This document shows, piece by piece, positions 17,366 to 26,172 of a stretch of DNA of 64,000 nucleotides. The notes below the pieces were generated by a model, which was given only the letters and a program-made list of their open reading frames with translations, was not told the DNA's origin and did not search any database. A program made the translations under genes and the position numbers. This DNA is from Novosphingobium fluoreni. GTDB taxonomy: Bacteria; Pseudomonadota; Alphaproteobacteria; Sphingomonadales; Sphingomonadaceae. Where the stretch lies: contig NZ_JACIDY010000004.1 in assembly GCF_014196615.1 (NCBI RefSeq), positions 186,001 through 250,000 of the forward strand, given 5' to 3'. Position 1 is the stretch's first letter. Each line of letters opens with the position of its first letter.

Positions 17366-17385
17366 AATCTAGTTCTGTGTAGATT
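17366..17385. promoter_or_regulatory. Palindrome in the P450/ferredoxin divergent promoter
   Basis: Perfect inverted repeat AATCTA-N8-TAGATT midway between the starts of P450 no. 2 (leftward) and the ferredoxin (rightward). The region is only 86 bases, so a dimeric regulator bound here could control both genes. The regulator is not identified. Confidence 0.45.
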
Positions 17386-17415
17386 AGAAGGCCAACAACC
17401 GAAAGTGAGGTCTGT

Positions 17416-17739
17416 GTGGTTTCTATTACCTTTATCGAGCCGTCAGGCACCGCAAGAGTGGTGGATGCGGAACTCGGCAGCTCGCTAAAAGACGTGGCGC
17501 TGCACAAGGAGGTTGACGGGATTGTCGGTCTTTGCGGCGGATACGCAAATTGTGGCACCTGCCATATCTACGTCGCGGAGCAGGATATTGCGCGGTTACC
17601 AGCGCCGGATGAGGCCGAAGAGATGATGCTGGAAGGCCTTTTCGCCGATAGGCAGGCGGGAAGCCGTCTGGCCTGCCAGATCATTGCCGGCCCAGAACTT
17701 GAGGGGTTGGCAGTTACCGTGGCGCCCGCGCAGATGTAA
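17416..17739 (+). CDS. Putidaredoxin-type 2Fe-2S ferredoxin
   Basis: Small soluble electron carrier of 107 residues. The four cluster ligands are Cys40, Cys46, Cys49 (CGGYANCGTCHIYV) and Cys87 (SRLACQI), the spacing of adrenodoxin/putidaredoxin-type ferredoxins. It most likely passes electrons from a ferredoxin reductase to P450 no. 2, encoded divergently, and perhaps to P450 no. 1. The start is a GTG with AGTGAGG about 5 bases upstream. The gene is followed by the convergent, frameshifted glycerate kinase gene. Function is secure; which P450 it serves is inference. Confidence 0.92.
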   Translation: MVSITFIEPSGTARVVDAELGSSLKDVALHKEVDGIVGLCGGYANCGTCHIYVAEQDIARLPAPDEAEEMMLEGLFADRQAGSRLACQIIAGPELEGLAVTVAPAQM

Positions 17740-17775
17740 GCAAGAAATCGCTCCAGCGATATCTTCTCGCGCAAG

Positions 17776-18997
17776 TCATGAAGCGCGTAAAATGGCCCGA
17801 AAGTCGTTCACATTGGTACCGGTCCATCCGGTATCAATTGTGTCGGCCAAGGCGCTGAACAGGCCTGATGAGTCGGCGTTTACCCGGAAACCTGCAATAT
17901 CCAGGCCTTCCGCCTGCGCGCGTGCCTTCGCGCCGGGGCGGACCATGGCACCCGCCAGGCCGGAGTTACCATCACGTCCATCCGTGTCGCAGGCGAGCGC
18001 CCAAAGGTCCGTCGCGTCCGCCTGACGATTGAGCAGTTCCAGGCAGAACGCCAGGTTTGGCCCTCCACGCCCTGCGCCGGTAACGCGGCAAACCAATTCA
18101 CCCCCGGAAAGCAGAACCTCCCCCGGCTGCAGCCTGCAGATGAAGATCGGCGGCGACATTGGGTGTGCCTTCGATATCGTCACCCAGCACGATCGGTTTC
18201 AAACCCAGGTTACGCGCCACACTGGCCGCAGCCGCCAACGCCATCGCCGGCGTCGCGATAAGGTGATGGGGGATGGCCGGAGTGAGGTCATGCGCCTGCG
18301 CCGCCCCCGCCATGACGCGCAATATGTGATCACTCGCATCGACGCCGTACCGTGCCAGAATGTCTGGAGCGGCTCGCAAATCGGGCGGGGCAACTGCTGG
18401 ACCGGAGGCGATCACCGCAATATCATCCCCCACGACATCCGAGATGACGAGCGCCACGGCCCGTGCCGATCCAATGGCACGAGCGAGGCCACCTCCCTTC
18501 ACGCGGCTCAAGGTCGCGCGCACGGTGTTCAGTTCACCGATGCTCGCACCCGCGTGCATCAACTGACGCACGACGGCCTGCATCTCGCTCAGGCTGACCC
18601 GATCGCGCGGCCACTCGAACATCGCCGAGCCCCCGCCGGAAATCAGGATCAGTACCAGATCATCCGCAGTAAGCCCCGACACGGCCGCCATGATGGCCTT
18701 GGCTGCCGTAACGCTGGCGTCGTCAGCGATGGGATGTCCCGCTTCCAGCACCTGGATAGATCGGCAACCATGATCCTGGGACGAACCATGCGGCGCCACG
18801 ACGACGCCTGTAACCGGGCCGGTATAGTGATCCTCAACCGCCCTTGCCATCGATGCCGCGGCCTTTCCAAAACCGACCACGATCGTCCGGCCATCGGGCG
18901 GGGCGGGGAGGGCCGGGGGAACGCAAAATGCCGGTTGCGCGGATGAGATTGCGGCATCCAGCAGGGCACGAAGCGCGGCAGCCGGGTCCACGGTCAT
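17776..18997 (-). pseudogene. Glycerate 2-kinase (MOFRL family), frameshifted
   Basis: Phosphorylates D-glycerate for entry into glycolysis. The N-terminal part (from ATG 18997) has VVGFGKAAASMARAVE, LISGGGSAM and SRVKGGGLA, typical of the glycerate/hydroxypyruvate kinase family. The C-terminal MOFRL part, in another frame, has LLSGGELVCRVTGAGRGGPN and ends GTNVNDFRAIL. The two halves join perfectly (...LHLQAAAG | EVLLSGGELV...) if one base is removed from a run of five C (five G on the coding strand) at 18120-18124. The total length (1222 bases, one more than a multiple of three) agrees. So this is either a recent inactivating slip in a homopolymer or a sequencing error. The start overlaps the reductase stop by 4 bases. 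Confidence 0.85.
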
Positions 18998-19959
18998 GCA
19001 ACCGGATCGCGCAACGGCTCACCCGCTTGCCAATGCCGGATGTTCTCCGCAACGCGCAGGCCCATGGCGACCCGCGTCTCCATCGTCGCGCTGCCAAGGT
19101 GGGGCAGCAGAACCACATTCTCACGCTGAAGCAGGCCGGCATGGACGCGCGGCTCTTCCTCGAACACGTCCAGCCCGGCCCCCGCTATCACACCCTGATC
19201 GAGCGCCTGTACCAGCGCGGCCTCATCGACCACGGTTCCTCTCGCAGTGTTGATGAGGAATGCCGTGGGCTTCATCTTCTGCAATCGACCAGCGTCGATC
19301 AAGTGGTGGGTCTGTTGGCCGCCCGGGATGTTGAGCGAGACAAAGTCGGCACGCGCCAACAGTTCGTCCAGCGTGCCAACCTGGCGCGCGGCGCAAGCGG
19401 CCAGCAACTCCGACGCCACCGGGCTGCGGTTCCAGACGAGGATTTCCATGCCGAAGCCTTTGGCTCCCCGTTGCGCGATCGCCTGGGCGATGCGGCCGAA
19501 GCCGACAAGGCCAAGCACGCTGCCGCTGACCTGCTTGCCCATCATGTGGATCGGATGCCAGCCCGGCCAGGCACCCGCGCGCAACTGCCGCTCTCCCTCC
19601 CCAGCGCGGCGGGCCACGGCCAGGATCAGCAGCATGGCCACGTCCGCGGTGCAATCGGTCAAGACATCGGGGGTGTTGCTGATCACCGCGCCCGCCGCGC
19701 GAGCAGCGGCAACATCGATATGGCTGGTGCCAGCGCCGAAATTCGCGATCAGTTTGCCCGAAAGGTCGAGGTCGCCCAGAACAAGTGCATCGATCGTGTC
19801 TGATACCGTGGGGCAAAAGACATCGGCGCTCGCCAGTCCGACGCGCAATTCCCGAGCCGAAAGAGGGCGGTCATCGGTCCGCCGTTCCACGTCGCCTAGC
19901 CCATCGAGCGCTTGCTCCGCCGTATCCGGCCAACGGCGAGTTTGAAAAATTCGAGTCAT
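18994..19959 (-). CDS. D-2-hydroxyacid dehydrogenase (glyoxylate/hydroxypyruvate reductase type)
   Basis: NAD(P)H-dependent reductase of glyoxylate or hydroxypyruvate to glycolate or D-glycerate. The nucleotide-binding motif is LGLVGFGRIAQAIAQ (about 149-163), and the catalytic triad is Arg240 (NTARGTVVDE), Glu269 (DVFEEEP) and His287 (LPHLGSA). The start was set at ATG 19959 because GGAAGGG lies 6 bases before it; an upstream in-frame ATG would add 26 non-conserved residues. The length of 321 residues is normal. It overlaps the glycerate kinase start by 4 bases, giving a reductase-kinase pair that would send C2/C3 hydroxyacids to 2-phosphoglycerate. That matches the glycolate oxidase operon elsewhere in the window. 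Confidence 0.9.
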   Translation of the reverse strand: MTRIFQTRRWPDTAEQALDGLGDVERRTDDRPLSARELRVGLASADVFCPTVSDTIDALVLGDLDLSGKLIANFGAGTSHIDVAAARAAGAVISNTPDVLTDCTADVAMLLILAVARRAGEGERQLRAGAWPGWHPIHMMGKQVSGSVLGLVGFGRIAQAIAQRGAKGFGMEILVWNRSPVASELLAACAARQVGTLDELLARADFVSLNIPGGQQTHHLIDAGRLQKMKPTAFLINTARGTVVDEAALVQALDQGVIAGAGLDVFEEEPRVHAGLLQRENVVLLPHLGSATMETRVAMGLRVAENIRHWQAGEPLRDPVA

Positions 19960-20348
19960 GATGCGCCCTTCCAGTAGCTGTCTAGGGCAATCACCTTGCG
20001 GTACCGGTCGGTTCGGCGGTGATCGGCGTTTGCCCATAAAGTTCGCGCAAGGCTACCTTCTTGAACTTGCACCCGGTTGGAACGCGACACACCTTCGGGC
20101 CGTCCAGTGGTTCCGCTGATGTACATGAACGTCAACGGATCTTCCAGCTTAGGGCGATACGGCGCCCCGCGCCTGCCAGTCAAAAAGTTCAGCGGATTGA
20201 TACTGAACCCGGCCTGCTCGCCCGCGCAGAAGACCTCACAACATTCCGGTCTCGGCGATAACGCGCGCCACCAGCGCATTGCCTGCACCGGGCGGCAGGG
20301 CACTTCGGCGCTCTTCCATGAGGGACAGCAAGCGGCGGGATAGATCAC
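19956..20348 (-). pseudogene. Remnant of an AMP-forming acyl-CoA synthetase
   Basis: The frame contains GAPYRPKLEDPL followed by FMYISGTTGRPEGVSRSN (about 20076-20186), the P-loop region of acyl-CoA ligases. In the motif the usual Lys after Pro is Glu. Nothing else of a 500-residue ligase is present: the sequence before is out of frame and the sequence after (to the TGA at 19956-19958) is not ligase-like. The last stop overlaps the reductase ATG as ATGA, as if a once-coupled upstream gene had been collapsed by deletion, leaving its 3' end. A dead fragment. Confidence 0.75.
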
Positions 20349-20367
20349 GGTCGGTCAACGCGGTCAT
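20236..20367 (-). other. Short open frame with ribosome-site-like leader, unidentified
   Basis: A 43-codon frame beginning ATGACCGCGTTGACC and coding MTALTDRDLSRRLLSLMEER... to a TGA. Codon use is gene-like, but no family is recognised. It overlaps the acyl-CoA ligase remnant in a different frame and may be the truncated start of a lost gene. Confidence 0.25.
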
Positions 20368-20630
20368 GGTGGTGGCGGGGCTCCAGAGGGAGGGGAGGGA
20401 GCCGCCTTGTAGAATGTCTTTTTTTTGCCATTCCCACGCGGCGGACCGTGCTATCTCTCTGCGAGCCATCGGCCAATGTGGTTTGGGGCAATCATGCTTG
20501 CGATCACTGCCTTGCAGCGCCTTGCGAACTGCAACGGTCATCCGCAAAGAATACGATAGAGCCCGGCTGCTGTGTCGCAGGCGTCAACCCGATCGAGGCG
20601 GCATGAGCTACAAATCATCAGCACCTGGTC

Positions 20631-20714
20631 ATGAGCAAGACGGATGGCGCGCTCGCCATTCTCACGCTGAATGTTCCGCGCAAGGCATGCACAGCATCAA
20701 TGGCGCGGCTGTGA
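20631..20714 (+). pseudogene. N-terminal stub of an enoyl-CoA hydratase-like gene
   Basis: From the ATG at 20631 the frame reads MSKTDGALAILTLNVPRKAC and stops at 20712-20714. 'ALAILTLN.P.K' is the classic beginning of crotonase-family proteins (compare DNIAILTLNRPDKLNAI in the crotonase at 58329). No later crotonase motif follows. It lies just before, and in the same direction as, the nitronate-monooxygenase-like gene, so a crotonase gene was probably deleted there. The rest of 20368-20882 shows no supportable gene. Confidence 0.5.
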
Positions 20715-20882
20715 TGGATTGCATGGCCGTAATCCTGGCTTGGACGGAGATGATGGTTCACCTAAGGCATCGCTCGGGGCTGATGCCGGGCCGGGCCTGG
20801 GATCCCGCGCAAGCGCCTGAGGCACTTCTTCACGGCCTGGACAACGCGCTCGGCCCACTGTGATTACACGAAAGGTTTCCTG

Positions 20883-21914
20883 ATGCGTCCCGCCACTTTC
20901 CAGACCCGCCTGACCGAGCTTTTGAACATTCGCCATCCCATCCTCTGCGGCGGGCTGGGCCCGGGCGTATCGGATGCCCGCTATGTCGCAGCAGTGGTTC
21001 GTGCGGGCGGCATGGGCTTCCTGGTTCACACCGGATTTGAGGAGCCAGATACCTTTTCATCGCAGATGGCGCTTTGTCGCGAATTGACGGACGGAATGCC
21101 GTTCGGGGTAAACCTCTATATCGGCCGCGCCCCCGGCTCGGTGGAGCGCATCCTCTCTTTCATTCCGGAGATGGTGGCGAACAATGTCTCTTGCGTCGAA
21201 ACGGCCGGGCAGAACCCCGGACCAATCATCCCCGCCTTGAAGGAAGCGGGCATTCGCGTGATCCACAAGGTGCCCGGCGTCCGCTATGCCCATACCGCGC
21301 AACGACTTGGCGTTGATGCGGTCACCGTGATCGGTAACGAATGCGGCGGCCATCCCGGCGTGCATCAGATCGGAACGATGGTCCATGCCGCGCAGGCGCC
21401 GATGGAGATCGATATTCCCGTCGTGATCGGCGGCGGGATCGGCACCGGGCGTCAGCTTGCGGCCGTGCTGGCGATGGGTTGCGAGGGCGTGATCATGGGT
21501 ACGCGCATGATGGTGGCGAAAGAAATGTGGGTTAGCGAAGGCTATAAGACCCAACTGATCGCCGCCGATGGCAGCGAAAGCACCGTGATCAAGCGCGTCT
21601 TCCGTGACAATCACCGGGTCCTGGCCAACGAGACGACAAAAGATGTTCTCGCGCTGGAAGCCGCAGGGGTGACTGAATTCGAAGCTTATCGCGATCTTGT
21701 GTCCGGCACGCATACTCGGGCAGGTTACAAAAGCGGTGATCTTAGCCGAGGCAGCTATGATTGGGGACATTCAGCTATCTTCGCCGATGCGATCGAGCCT
21801 GTTGAAGCAATCTTCGATCGGATGATCGATGATGCCGTGGCGGCGAGCCAGCGTCTTCATCATCTCACCTCGGAAAGCATTGGTTTACCTTTGGTATCAA
21901 ACATACATAATTGA
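20883..21914 (+). CDS. FMN-dependent nitronate monooxygenase / 2-nitropropane dioxygenase-like protein
   Basis: TIM-barrel flavoprotein of the NPD/nitronate monooxygenase family. Seen in the 343 residues: the N-terminal PILCGGLGPGVSD, the conserved NECGGHPG (His157, the position of the catalytic base in class I enzymes), and the phosphate-binding VIGGGIGTGRQLAAVLAMG with EGVIMGTR near 183-207. Family members oxidise nitronates, but many homologues in catabolic clusters are misnamed and act as enoyl reductases or unknown FMN oxidoreductases, so the reaction is open. The start ATG follows AAAGG. It is the first intact gene after a stretch of gene debris. Confidence 0.82.
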   Translation: MRPATFQTRLTELLNIRHPILCGGLGPGVSDARYVAAVVRAGGMGFLVHTGFEEPDTFSSQMALCRELTDGMPFGVNLYIGRAPGSVERILSFIPEMVANNVSCVETAGQNPGPIIPALKEAGIRVIHKVPGVRYAHTAQRLGVDAVTVIGNECGGHPGVHQIGTMVHAAQAPMEIDIPVVIGGGIGTGRQLAAVLAMGCEGVIMGTRMMVAKEMWVSEGYKTQLIAADGSESTVIKRVFRDNHRVLANETTKDVLALEAAGVTEFEAYRDLVSGTHTRAGYKSGDLSRGSYDWGHSAIFADAIEPVEAIFDRMIDDAVAASQRLHHLTSESIGLPLVSNIHN

Positions 21915-22291
21915 TATTGGAAGGCCGCAGCCGCTTTGAAGTAGGTGGGGGATCGACGCCATCATCGGTATGGATGAACCCGAAAGCCGCGACTGGTCTG
22001 TTTGAGCTAAAACAATAAAAGGCTATTCCCGGGTCGTGAAGGCAATGGCTGGCCAGATAAAATGGCAGGGTTTTTCGGCGGCGGACGTGAAACGGACACG
22101 CTCATGCGACCAGCGTCATGAGATACGCAGCGGAAGCGACGCGACACCGCGCGATCGGTGGGTCTTGCGCGGGTGTATCCGCTCGCGGTGATATGGTCTG
22201 GCGCTCCCAGACGCGACCTTCATTTTACATAAGATAGATTATCGAACTTTGGCGAGTGGATGCGGAGGGGATCGAACGGTAGTTCCGCACG
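21915..22291. other. Intergenic region with no supportable gene
   Basis: The gap separates two convergent genes. No protein gene or clear terminator is seen. Near the right end, 22251-22277, the minus strand reads GTTCGATCCCCTCCGCATCC, which resembles the T-loop and 3' acceptor strand of a tRNA but lacks a matching T-stem and the rest of a tRNA. Confidence 0.4.
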
Positions 22292-23320
22292 TCAGTCGAT
22301 CCGAATGACGACCTTGCCTATACGAGTCCCGCTCGCGAAATGCTGGAACGCTGCTGCCGTGTCTTCGAATGCGAACACCCTGTCGATCACGGGGCGCATG
22401 CCGGTCTGAGCGATCGCGCGGTTCATATCCTCAAAATGTCTGCGACTACCGACGCGAGTGGGATTGAGATTGATCCCCCGCATCATAAAGAGCGCCGGCA
22501 TCTCTCCTGGCTGCATGTCTAATGCACCGATCAGGCTGATCCGACCCGAACGGCGCGTCGAGAGGATGGAGTCCCGCCACCCGGTCGCACCACCAACGTC
22601 CAGGGTGACATCGACCCCGCGTCCACCCGTTGCCTCCTGCACCGCCTTATACCATCCCGGGCCTGCCGAGGTATCGATCACCACGTCTGCCCCGAGTTCC
22701 CGCAGACGGTCCATCTTCGCCGGAGACGATGTCGTTGCGATCACTCTCGCGCCGGCGATCTTGGCCAACTGCAACCCCAGTATCGAAACCCCGCCGCTAC
22801 CCATGACCAGCACGTCCTCACCGGGCTCAAGTTTGCCCGCTTGGCCACGAAGCGCAGCCCAGGCCGTCACACCGGCGCACGGCAGAGTCGCCGCTTCTTC
22901 AAACGAGAGATGATCGGGCAACGTGACCACTTCGCTTTGATCGACGGTGGTGAATTCGGTCAGGCAACCATCATTTGGCCCGGCACTGCGCCCGAGAACA
23001 TTGAAGTCATCCGGAATGGGACCATCGATCCACGTTGGATGAAACGTCATGGCGACCCGATCACCGACTTTCACGCGTCTTGCCGATGGGCCGACCGCGA
23101 CCACTTCGCCAGCACCGTCGCACATCGGGATATGGTTGGGTACCATACCGCCTTCCACGGCCTGAAGTCCGCCGATCAGGCCCATCCAATCCCGGAAGTT
23201 GATGGACGTTGCCCGAACGCGAACCAGAACCTGCGCGGCGACGGGTGCGACAGGATCCGGCTCCTCGACACGCTGCAAACCATCGATGCCGGTGAAGGCC
23301 TTTACGCGGTACAGGCGCAT
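22292..23320 (-). CDS. MDR-family NADPH:quinone-oxidoreductase-like enzyme
   Basis: Zinc-free medium-chain reductase of 342 residues. The N-terminus (VRVRATSINFRDWMGLIG) and CAGVTAWAAL are typical of quinone oxidoreductase/enoyl-reductase-like MDR proteins. The nucleotide fold has VLVMGSGGVSILGLQLAKIAGARVIAT. The catalytic-zinc cysteine of alcohol dehydrogenases is absent (the 'NFRD' position). Likely reduces an activated C=C bond or a quinone with NADPH. It is 193 bases downstream of the second TonB receptor on the same strand and could be co-transcribed with it, but the gap leaves room for its own promoter. Confidence 0.85.
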   Translation of the reverse strand: MRLYRVKAFTGIDGLQRVEEPDPVAPVAAQVLVRVRATSINFRDWMGLIGGLQAVEGGMVPNHIPMCDGAGEVVAVGPSARRVKVGDRVAMTFHPTWIDGPIPDDFNVLGRSAGPNDGCLTEFTTVDQSEVVTLPDHLSFEEAATLPCAGVTAWAALRGQAGKLEPGEDVLVMGSGGVSILGLQLAKIAGARVIATTSSPAKMDRLRELGADVVIDTSAGPGWYKAVQEATGGRGVDVTLDVGGATGWRDSILSTRRSGRISLIGALDMQPGEMPALFMMRGINLNPTRVGSRRHFEDMNRAIAQTGMRPVIDRVFAFEDTAAAFQHFASGTRIGKVVIRID

Positions 23321-23512
23321 GAATGTTCCCCTGGTTTTCGTGTCGGCCGACGGCCGGGGCGATATAGATCAGAGCGCTACACCGTGAAATCGGAACAAAC
23401 GGAAACGGCGCTCTGAATGCCTTGCCAGAACGCAACGAGATTTGAGGACATCCCCATTCACAGGACGTCCTCGAGCCTTAATCGCCTTGATCTCAAAATG
23501 TTTTAAAAGCGG

Positions 23513-26032
23513 CTAGAACGAAACCTTTCCAAGCAAACCGAAGGTCCGTGGATTCGTGGTATAGGCCGAGCCGCCGGGATCATTGCGAATTCCTACTGTG
23601 AAGTCAGTGGAACCGATGCCATAGGCATAAGCAAGATCGCGCTTATTGAAGAGGTTGTAGCCATAGAGCTCTATGGAAAGCTTGCTGGCGCCGACGTCAA
23701 TGTCACGCAGACCGATGCGGCCGTTAAATTGCGAAAGACTGCGATCTGCCGCTAGGGCTCCAACTAGATCGCGCGGCTCGTTCTTCTGAGCGCTCTGATA
23801 TGAATATTCCAGATGCGCAAACAAGTCGGCCTCGCCTACCGGATGAGTGTAGTCCGCTCCTATATTGACTTGGTTTTTCGGCAAAAACGGAACCTGGACA
23901 ACTGGGAAAGACACCAAGCTAGTACCGCCGAGGCCGTCGGAGACGAGGCCCGTAACTGTCGCACCCTTGAAAGAGGAATGCATGTAGCTATAGCCTGCAT
24001 TCATCGAGAAGTTCTCAGATATCTGGGCCTGAGCTTCTACTTCGACGCCATCGATTTTCACGTTGCCGCTCATGTTCACGGTGTCCGTGCTTGACGGATC
24101 GACGCCGCTGTTTTGGAATGAGACTTGTGAATTCTCGATAATGCTGTGGAAGGCAGCAACGTTCAGGCGCACGCGGTTATCAAACAGCTGGGACTTCACG
24201 CCTGCTTCATAGGTGGTGTTCACCTCAGGATCGTATGTGGTCAGTGCCAGCTTGTTACGGATACCCGTACCGCCGGCGCGATAGGCACGCGCGTAGCGAG
24301 CATAAAGGTTCAAAGTCGGCGTGGCCTGGAACGCGATGATGGCTGCGGGATCAAATCGGTCCCGATCAAACAGCGACTCATTGGCGCCGAACGCACCGGC
24401 CGCTGCCCGTAAACGCGTGAACTCTTTCTTGTCCTTGGTATAGCGCAAGCCGCCAGTGATGGAGAGGCGGCCATCAAGTACGCTGCTCGGCGTATATGTG
24501 ACCTGGGTGTAGGCGGCATAGGAATGCGCAGCACCCCTGAACTTCTGGAGAGAAGCGGTGAGACCATCGGCGAGCGTACCCCCGAAATCGAAGGGCGTCA
24601 GGGCGAGCGGACGTAACGTGGTTGGGTTGATCACCTGATAGCCCATCGCGAAGAAAGAGCTGCGCGTATCGAACACGCGTTCATAATAGTAAAACAACCC
24701 GGCGGTGAGCTTAAGATCGCCGAAGTTACCAATCATCTGGACTTCTTGGCTGAATTGCTTTTGATCAACCCCCGCTAGAGCCAGAGTGCCGGTGAACCCG
24801 GCCACCTGACCGATGTTGGCTCCAAAAGCCGATGTCGGGATTGTTTGAACGAAGACTTGCCCGGTGCCAAGATTGGTGAATCCATTCTCGCGCAGGAAAC
24901 GTAGACCGCTAATGGATTTAAACGTCAGGTTATCCGACGCTTCCCATTCCAGCGTCAGCGCATGACCCCGAATGTGGTTGCTGCTCTGCGGGTAGTAGCT
25001 CGGAGCATCGACATACTTGGGGTTGCGGGGCTGCGCCGATGGCGTTCCGTAATAGATGTTCGCGGCGATGCCGGCCCCGCTGGCGCACGTCGCGGCGTAC
25101 GCTGGATTCAAGCACCATGCATAAGACGAAGGTACACGCCCGCCGGTGCGTGAGTTGTAAGAAACCGTATAATTCAGATCGGAAAAGTCATACGAGTAGT
25201 TCGCGGTGAAGTTCGGCGTCGGTTCCCACTGCACCGCTACGCGAAAGCCGCGTTGATTCTTATAGCCCAAATCCTCAAAGCTACCGCTTTTTTCCTGCTT
25301 GAACGCGGTTTCCGGCAGCCGATAACCTGGCTGATAAAAGTCTACGCCCTCGCGTGGCTGAATGTTCCGCGTCCAACCGTCGTGACGGTCGACCAAGCCA
25401 GACAGCTTGACCGAGATATTGGCGAACTTGGGCAGTTCGAGCACAGCCATGGCGCGGCGCTGGTTGAAATTGCCCGCCTGCAATTCGATCCGGCCACCCG
25501 CTTCGCCGGTCGGACGCTTGGTGATGAACTGCACCGCACCGCCTTCGGCATTGCGGCCGAACAAAGTGCCCTGCGGCCCGCGCAGAAGCTCGATGCGCTC
25601 GATATCGCCCAGTTCAATTCCGGTGCCGACGGCGCGGCCAAGCGGCACGCCGTCCTGATAGACGGCTACGCCCTGCTCTGCCAGGCCGATGCCGGGATCA
25701 GACGAGTAGGCACCACGGATATTGAAAGCCAGCGTGCTGGGCGTGCCCGCGAACTGCGTGATGTTGACGCCCGGCGCAACCGAGGTGGACAGGTTGCTAA
25801 GATTGGTGATGCCCTTGGTTTCAAGAGCCCTTGCGTCAAGTGCCGTGACCGCGAGCGGAACCCGCTGCAGCGATTCAGATCGACGCTGCGCGGTTACGAC
25901 GATATCCTGAAGTTGGGAACTGCTGCGCGTTTCCGCTTCAGCGGGAGGAGAAGTGGGGGCAGACTCCTGAGCCAATACCACTGACGGCATGGCCACCGAG
26001 CACAATAACGCCAGCGTACAAGACGAGCGCAT
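23513..26032 (-). CDS. TonB-dependent outer-membrane receptor (second)
   Basis: Outer-membrane uptake receptor of 839 residues from ATG 26032, chosen because GGGAGAGG lies just upstream and a proper signal peptide follows (about 1-21, ending VVLA). The TonB-box-like LQDIVVTAQRR is near 48, and the plug contains RGPQGTLFGRNAEGGAVQFI. The C-terminal barrel ends in FGLLGKVSF with a terminal Phe. The plug start (VPLAVTALDARALETKG) is the sphingomonad organic-solute type. Upstream lie a phosphotransferase and a carboxylic acid reductase on the same strand. Cargo unknown; a lipophilic acid or alcohol would suit the neighbours, which is inference. Confidence 0.93.
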   Translation of the reverse strand: MRSSCTLALLCSVAMPSVVLAQESAPTSPPAEAETRSSSQLQDIVVTAQRRSESLQRVPLAVTALDARALETKGITNLSNLSTSVAPGVNITQFAGTPSTLAFNIRGAYSSDPGIGLAEQGVAVYQDGVPLGRAVGTGIELGDIERIELLRGPQGTLFGRNAEGGAVQFITKRPTGEAGGRIELQAGNFNQRRAMAVLELPKFANISVKLSGLVDRHDGWTRNIQPREGVDFYQPGYRLPETAFKQEKSGSFEDLGYKNQRGFRVAVQWEPTPNFTANYSYDFSDLNYTVSYNSRTGGRVPSSYAWCLNPAYAATCASGAGIAANIYYGTPSAQPRNPKYVDAPSYYPQSSNHIRGHALTLEWEASDNLTFKSISGLRFLRENGFTNLGTGQVFVQTIPTSAFGANIGQVAGFTGTLALAGVDQKQFSQEVQMIGNFGDLKLTAGLFYYYERVFDTRSSFFAMGYQVINPTTLRPLALTPFDFGGTLADGLTASLQKFRGAAHSYAAYTQVTYTPSSVLDGRLSITGGLRYTKDKKEFTRLRAAAGAFGANESLFDRDRFDPAAIIAFQATPTLNLYARYARAYRAGGTGIRNKLALTTYDPEVNTTYEAGVKSQLFDNRVRLNVAAFHSIIENSQVSFQNSGVDPSSTDTVNMSGNVKIDGVEVEAQAQISENFSMNAGYSYMHSSFKGATVTGLVSDGLGGTSLVSFPVVQVPFLPKNQVNIGADYTHPVGEADLFAHLEYSYQSAQKNEPRDLVGALAADRSLSQFNGRIGLRDIDVGASKLSIELYGYNLFNKRDLAYAYGIGSTDFTVGIRNDPGGSAYTTNPRTFGLLGKVSF

Positions 26033-26172
26033 CAACCTCTCCCTTTTTCGATTATTTACTCTTCTATTTCTCCTTACTTTCCCGCGAAACGTGGCGGGGC
26101 ACAAGAGCAAGCAATCTAGATCGTATGGGCGATATCACTCGCCGATGACCATGTCTGATGTGCGTCGTAAAC

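Noticed and set aside
20279-20863. 194-codon plus-strand frame before the FMN enzyme
   Set aside because: Runs through two recognisable remnants in other frames or strands; only its last part looks protein-like and I cannot assign it.
22250-22277. Possible tRNA or attachment site
   Set aside because: Only the T-loop and acceptor strand resemble a tRNA; T-stem does not pair and no anticodon arm is present, so no RNA gene is called.
23441-23480. Small inverted repeat GAGGAC/GTCCTC after the second TonB receptor
   Set aside because: Long spacer and no T tract; not convincing as a terminator.
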